Positions 61,001-64,000 of a stretch of 64,000 nt of DNA are shown here, piece by piece. Position 1 is the stretch's first letter; the number at the start of each line of letters is the position of its first letter. A program made the translations under genes and the position numbers. The stretch lies in the NCBI RefSeq assembly GCF_009901525.1, contig NZ_CP019288.1, positions 1,488,001 through 1,552,000 on the forward strand. The letters are read 5' to 3'. The notes under the pieces were generated by a model, which searched no databases, had not been told where the DNA came from, and saw only the letters and a program-made list of their open reading frames with translations. The stretch is from Kordia antarctica. GTDB taxonomy: Bacteria; Bacteroidota; Bacteroidia; Flavobacteriales; Flavobacteriaceae.

Positions 61001-64000
61001 TTACCAGGTTATATGATTCCACAGCGACTTGTTCAACTAGATGAAATGCCTCATACACCCAATCTTAAAATCGATAGAAAGGCACTCGAACTTCCTGCAC
61101 AATCTCAGTCAGAATCAATACATGAAGCGCAAGAACTAAATGAAACTGAGCGCAAATTGACAGAATTATGGAAAGACGTTTTGGGTATTTCTCATGTTAA
61201 TTTAGATGATGAATTTTTCCAAATTGGAGGACACAGCTTGAGAGCAACTCGTTTGGTTTCTATAATTAATAGACAGTTTAAAGTAAATCTGAAATTGCAA
61301 TCTATTTTCTCTCATTCCACAATTCGCGAGTTATTTCCTTTAGTTGAAGCAGCCAAAACCAATGGAACAGGAGAAATTATCAAAATTGAAGAAATGGACT
61401 TCTATATGTGTTCTCATGCCCAAAAAAGTATGTGGACACTGAGTCAGAATTCTGAATCACATTTGGCATATCTTCTTCCACTTCGATTCGAAATTAATCA
61501 AAATCTAAATATCAAAGCTGTTCGGCAAACACTTCGTGATCTTATGGCAAGACATGAAATTTTAAGAACTACTTATTTATATCAAGAAGACCAACTTGTT
61601 CAAACCATTAAACCTATTGAAGAAATTAACAATCTTCCATTTCAACTTACTGATTTATCAGATCATAAGCATGCAAGTTTGATAGTTCAAAACATAATAA
61701 ATAGGGAAGAAACGACACCATTTGATCTAAGCAGTGAGTTTCCATTAAGAGTTCATATACTCAAATTCAGTCACAATCAATTTGTAGTACTACTTACATT
61801 TCATCACATCGCTGTAGATCAATGGTCGTTAAATATCTTAAAAAGCGAAGCTCTCAAAATATATCATTCACACACTGGAGGACCTTTACCTCGTTTAGTT
61901 TCACTTTCTGTGCAGTATAAAGATTATTCGGTTTGGCAAAGCGACAAACTTTCAAAGGAAAAAGATCATGAAATTTACTGGACATCGCTGTTTAAATCAA
62001 AACCTGAAATACTATCATTGAACACAGATTTTCCTAGATCGGCCATACCTACATTTGAAGGTTCTAGGTTTCACTTTTCATTAAACTTTGACGAATCTAA
62101 AGAATTAAAAGAAATAGCATTCAAATCGTCATCTACGTTATTTATGACGCTATCTTCTTTGTGGAAGGTATTATTTTATAAATACACTAAACAGGATGAT
62201 TTGGTGATTGGTACTCCAATTTCAGGGCGCGATCACGGTGATTTGGAAAACCAAGTAGGCTGCTATATCAATACACTGGCAATACGATCAAAGTTAAATC
62301 CTGAGAGTACTTTTTATGAATTTGCAGCACATGAGAAAGAACGAGTTCTTGAAGCATTTAAACATCAATCATATCCATTTGACCAACTGATTGACCAATT
62401 GGGTTATTCGTATGAACCAAGCCGATCACCTCTTTTTGATTTTATGATTAATGTAGGAGAAAGTGATGCAGATAATAAACCTATTGATCCTTTTCATCAA
62501 CTGAATCAACGAAGCAAGTTTGACCTGTCATTTTCATGTAATGAAGCATCAGAAATACTTCATTGTTCATTGGAGTACAAAAGTCTTCTTTACAGTCAAC
62601 AACGTATAGAATTATTGGTTTCTCATTTTAAAACCTTAGTAAAACAGGTTAGTACAAAAACCAATTTTCCTATCAATAAACTAAGTTTGATGAGCTTGGA
62701 AGAACGAACAAAAGTAACCAAAGGATTCAATGAAACGTACGAAAGTCTTCCGCAGGATATTACTGTTTGTGATCTATTCTTTGATCAAGCGAAACTCCAT
62801 CCAAATCAAACAGCTATTTATTTTAAAGGAAAGAAATTTACTTACAAATACTTAAGTGAAAAGGTTAGAAAAATTCAATATTGGCTACAAAACACTCATA
62901 ATGTTGGTATTGGTACTCTTGTCGGAATTCATATGAATAGAACACCCGATATGGTAGCCACACTGCTTGCCATTATGTCTAGCGGAGCCACTTATATTCC
63001 TGTTGATATTAATTATCCTCACAAAAGAAAAGAGTATATCCTTAAGGATTCCGAAGTTTATCTAGTAGTATGTGATTCTGAAGAATTATCAGAACTTTAT
63101 GACGTTAAAATGATGCTTTTGCCATCTGATAAAGAAAAAATAACCAACGCTAACAAACCTCAACATACACATTGTAAGCCTGAAAGTATTGCTTATCTTA
63201 TCTATACTAGCGGATCTACTGGTAAACCAAAAGGTGTTGAGGTCACGCACAAAAACCTTCTAAATTTACTTTTATGGGCAGGAAAACAATTCAGTACATA
63301 CGAACTTTCTGGACTCTTAGCTTCGACTTCCATTTGTTTTGACCTTTCAGTGTTTGAGCTTTTTTCACCGTTAACTCATGGGGGAAGCATCGTGCTCATG
63401 GATCATGTGTTGGAATTGATGGAATCTGAAGATAAAGCGAAAGTTACTTTAATTAATACAGTGCCATCTGCCGCCTTAGAGTTGGTAAAAGCTGACGCCA
63501 TTCCTAAACAAGTACAATCTGTTATTTTAGCTGGTGAAGTACTTAGACGCAATTTAGTGAATCAGATGTATCAACTTGATCATATTCAATCGGTTTATAA
63601 TTGCTATGCGCCTTCAGAAACAACTACTTACTCTACACTGGAATTGGTTCATTCGAAGAATATTTCGGAAGAACCTAGTATAGGACAACCAATTTTAAAT
63701 ACATCTATTTTTATTTTAGATGAACACATGAAGTTAGTTCCTTTAGGAATAAAAGGCGAATTATATATTTCTGGCGAAGGAGTTACTAAAGGATATTATA
63801 ATAGATCAATTTTAACTCAGGAAAACTATGTAACTATATATCCTTTTGGAGATTTACAACCTGTTAGAGCATACAAAACAGGAGATTATGGAGAATGGTA
63901 TTTTGATGGAAGAATAAAGTTGTCTGGAAGAGAAGATAATCAGATTAAATTGAGAGGTTATCGTATTGAAATTGGAGAAATTGAAGCTCAACTTGTAAAG
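58001..64000 (+). CDS. Non-ribosomal peptide synthetase (partial; continues beyond window)
   Basis: The frame is open for 2000 codons from ATG 58001 to the end of the window. Domains in order: TubC-like N-terminal docking domain (1-52, RIIRSLKDRGIHIFKDSDNI), condensation 1 (~70-500, NLHHIICDGWSMN at ~207), adenylation 1 (~540-1040, YTSGSTGKPKGVEISHKN at ~685, FDLSVFELF, YGPTETTVYS, LLGRKDSQVKVRGYRIE), carrier 1 (S1079 in FFQIGGHSLRATR), condensation 2 (~1130-1550, FHHIAVDQWSLN; the usual DG is DQ), and adenylation 2 (~1590 onward, YTSGSTGKPKGVEVTHKN, FDLSVFELF, YAPSETTTYS). Both A domains start their specificity pocket D-L-F-N. The docking domain implies that an upstream enzyme may hand over a chain, although none is visible nearby. 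Confidence 0.95.
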   Translation, partial: MSTQRIIRSLKDRGIHIFKDSDNIKLIGPERQLTKDIISNVRHYKKDILSFIDKSSSLISNQREQIGFIEQQTNYELSAAQKRLWIEQEMAPESASYNIMEVVQLPAPLNARALRMAFSLLIKRHDILRARFISLDDSPRQQILTPKKNQFKLECKEQILHHEFYQLVEHKIKNELSRPFDLASESLFRAHYLSSQTGQSVLILNLHHIICDGWSMNIIYQELFDFYESFQQKQIQSLPALPIQFQNFAEWEVKQMHTDSYNLSRKFWLHKFQGEIPVLNLPTDRPRPAQKTSRGKCLTFSIQADLIDDFQNICDQKQVTLFAGIVSVIYILFSKYTHQKDMIFGIPIAGRTLPETESLIGCFAKTLPLRLISESSLSFSELLSTVMEEIINCNEYQEFPFDSLIDELKIKRDVSRSPLFEILIAMQDLKSNPFESSVSTLNDPNLESEHEVSTKFDLSFGIKQTKDALIISIEYNTALFDSWRIHQLKDHFITIVDKVVTKPSVQIQDINLLEAKEIDILFNQFNPGISKTLEAATLHQLLEKNLDHYRDAIALVFQDKKLTHGELHDLSNQMARYILDILKAKPYDLIGVCMNRTLEMVVTLLGILKAGCTYVPIDPTFPKIRQQMIIEDAETNLLMSDHQMAFNDSNTNICMVIEEWNTIRALDKTPVFSHSNPDALAYIIYTSGSTGKPKGVEISHKNVTNFIQWSRDWFLDRNLNGMLFSTSICFDLSVFELFTPLSSGGQVILVNNVLEIQNIPHYLAIDMINTVPSAMKELIVLDAIPENVRHIGLGGEASSRELVNTIYEKSFIEGVYNFYGPTETTVYSVWDRIREEETNPPAVGKPLYNTRVAVLDEYQKPVPIGIIGEVYLGGTGVSSGYHNLPKGTKERFMTISFPPDVSSIIDDSWNNTPFYKTGDLGYWQPDGRLILLGRKDSQVKVRGYRIELDEIENQILSLPSTLEVSAVIKQDHNDQNFIAAFFTANEKVDHSQLLQKLKETLPGYMIPQRLVQLDEMPHTPNLKIDRKALELPAQSQSESIHEAQELNETERKLTELWKDVLGISHVNLDDEFFQIGGHSLRATRLVSIINRQFKVNLKLQSIFSHSTIRELFPLVEAAKTNGTGEIIKIEEMDFYMCSHAQKSMWTLSQNSESHLAYLLPLRFEINQNLNIKAVRQTLRDLMARHEILRTTYLYQEDQLVQTIKPIEEINNLPFQLTDLSDHKHASLIVQNIINREETTPFDLSSEFPLRVHILKFSHNQFVVLLTFHHIAVDQWSLNILKSEALKIYHSHTGGPLPRLVSLSVQYKDYSVWQSDKLSKEKDHEIYWTSLFKSKPEILSLNTDFPRSAIPTFEGSRFHFSLNFDESKELKEIAFKSSSTLFMTLSSLWKVLFYKYTKQDDLVIGTPISGRDHGDLENQVGCYINTLAIRSKLNPESTFYEFAAHEKERVLEAFKHQSYPFDQLIDQLGYSYEPSRSPLFDFMINVGESDADNKPIDPFHQLNQRSKFDLSFSCNEASEILHCSLEYKSLLYSQQRIELLVSHFKTLVKQVSTKTNFPINKLSLMSLEERTKVTKGFNETYESLPQDITVCDLFFDQAKLHPNQTAIYFKGKKFTYKYLSEKVRKIQYWLQNTHNVGIGTLVGIHMNRTPDMVATLLAIMSSGATYIPVDINYPHKRKEYILKDSEVYLVVCDSEELSELYDVKMMLLPSDKEKITNANKPQHTHCKPESIAYLIYTSGSTGKPKGVEVTHKNLLNLLLWAGKQFSTYELSGLLASTSICFDLSVFELFSPLTHGGSIVLMDHVLELMESEDKAKVTLINTVPSAALELVKADAIPKQVQSVILAGEVLRRNLVNQMYQLDHIQSVYNCYAPSETTTYSTLELVHSKNISEEPSIGQPILNTSIFILDEHMKLVPLGIKGELYISGEGVTKGYYNRSILTQENYVTIYPFGDLQPVRAYKTGDYGEWYFDGRIKLSGREDNQIKLRGYRIEIGEIEAQLVK

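Overview
The window comes from an AT-rich member of the Flavobacteriaceae (Bacteroidota), and the gene content resembles a marine Kordia-type genome. The evidence is a type IX secretion C-terminal sorting domain, SusC-like and FecA-like TonB receptors with carboxypeptidase-regulatory-like N-terminal domains, TAnnTTTG-like promoter boxes, few Shine-Dalgarno sequences, lipoproteins ending their signal in Cys, and a grasp-with-spasm peptide cluster. The genus is inferred, not proven. No rRNA, tRNA, CRISPR array or intact insertion sequence was seen.

Layout. 1-1023 is the tail of a membrane glycosyltransferase-like protein. 1455-4524 is a grasp-with-spasm (graspetide-type) RiPP cassette: HTH protein, precursor, ATP-grasp ligase, a small coupled ORF and a SPASM-domain protein. 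It lies between two direct copies of a dispersed repeat. 4938-8964 has a sugar epimerase and two secreted surface proteins (T9SS cargo and YadA-head-like). 9138-14687 is a divergent module: a lipoprotein subtilase and a TPR-CHAT caspase-like protein face an ECF sigma factor and a membrane TPR protein with an anti-sigma-like N-terminus. 16203-22560 is an iron-uptake-like locus (TonB receptor, HTTM protein, imelysin, DUF4856). 22840-25374 holds an alpha-oxoamine synthase and a cysteine-synthase-like enzyme, together suggesting capnine/sulfonolipid synthesis. 25459-36582 is mostly housekeeping: prolyl oligopeptidase, YbaB, OmpA with VPA repeats, YegP-like, threonine aldolase, zinc metalloprotease, prfB with a programmed +1 frameshift, and an ArsC-like protein. 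37049-45945 contains a second TonB receptor, an Asp/Asn hydroxylase-like protein, several unknowns and a histidine kinase/LytTR pair. 46631-47164 is a PixA/AidA inclusion-body protein.

The most interesting region is 47602-55261. One strand carries a TonB receptor, a short GG-leader peptide, a strong hairpin terminator, a radical SAM/SPASM maturase of the cyclophane-forming (FxsB/GrrM-like) type, and four tandem paralogs of about 280-294 aa with a conserved H-x-D ... H pattern that looks like non-haem iron oxygenases. This reads as an unusual RiPP pathway: one precursor, one radical SAM enzyme and four related tailoring enzymes, with an outer-membrane transporter. From 58001 to the window end a non-ribosomal peptide synthetase (TubC docking-C-A-PCP-C-A...) runs off the edge, so the window holds three different peptide natural-product systems.

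Dispersed intergenic repeats are abundant: direct copies near 1078 and 4689, hairpin-ended elements at 30392, 36581, 40210 and 42504, a BIME-like pair at 46115, and simple TTATTCG and AACTTTT arrays.
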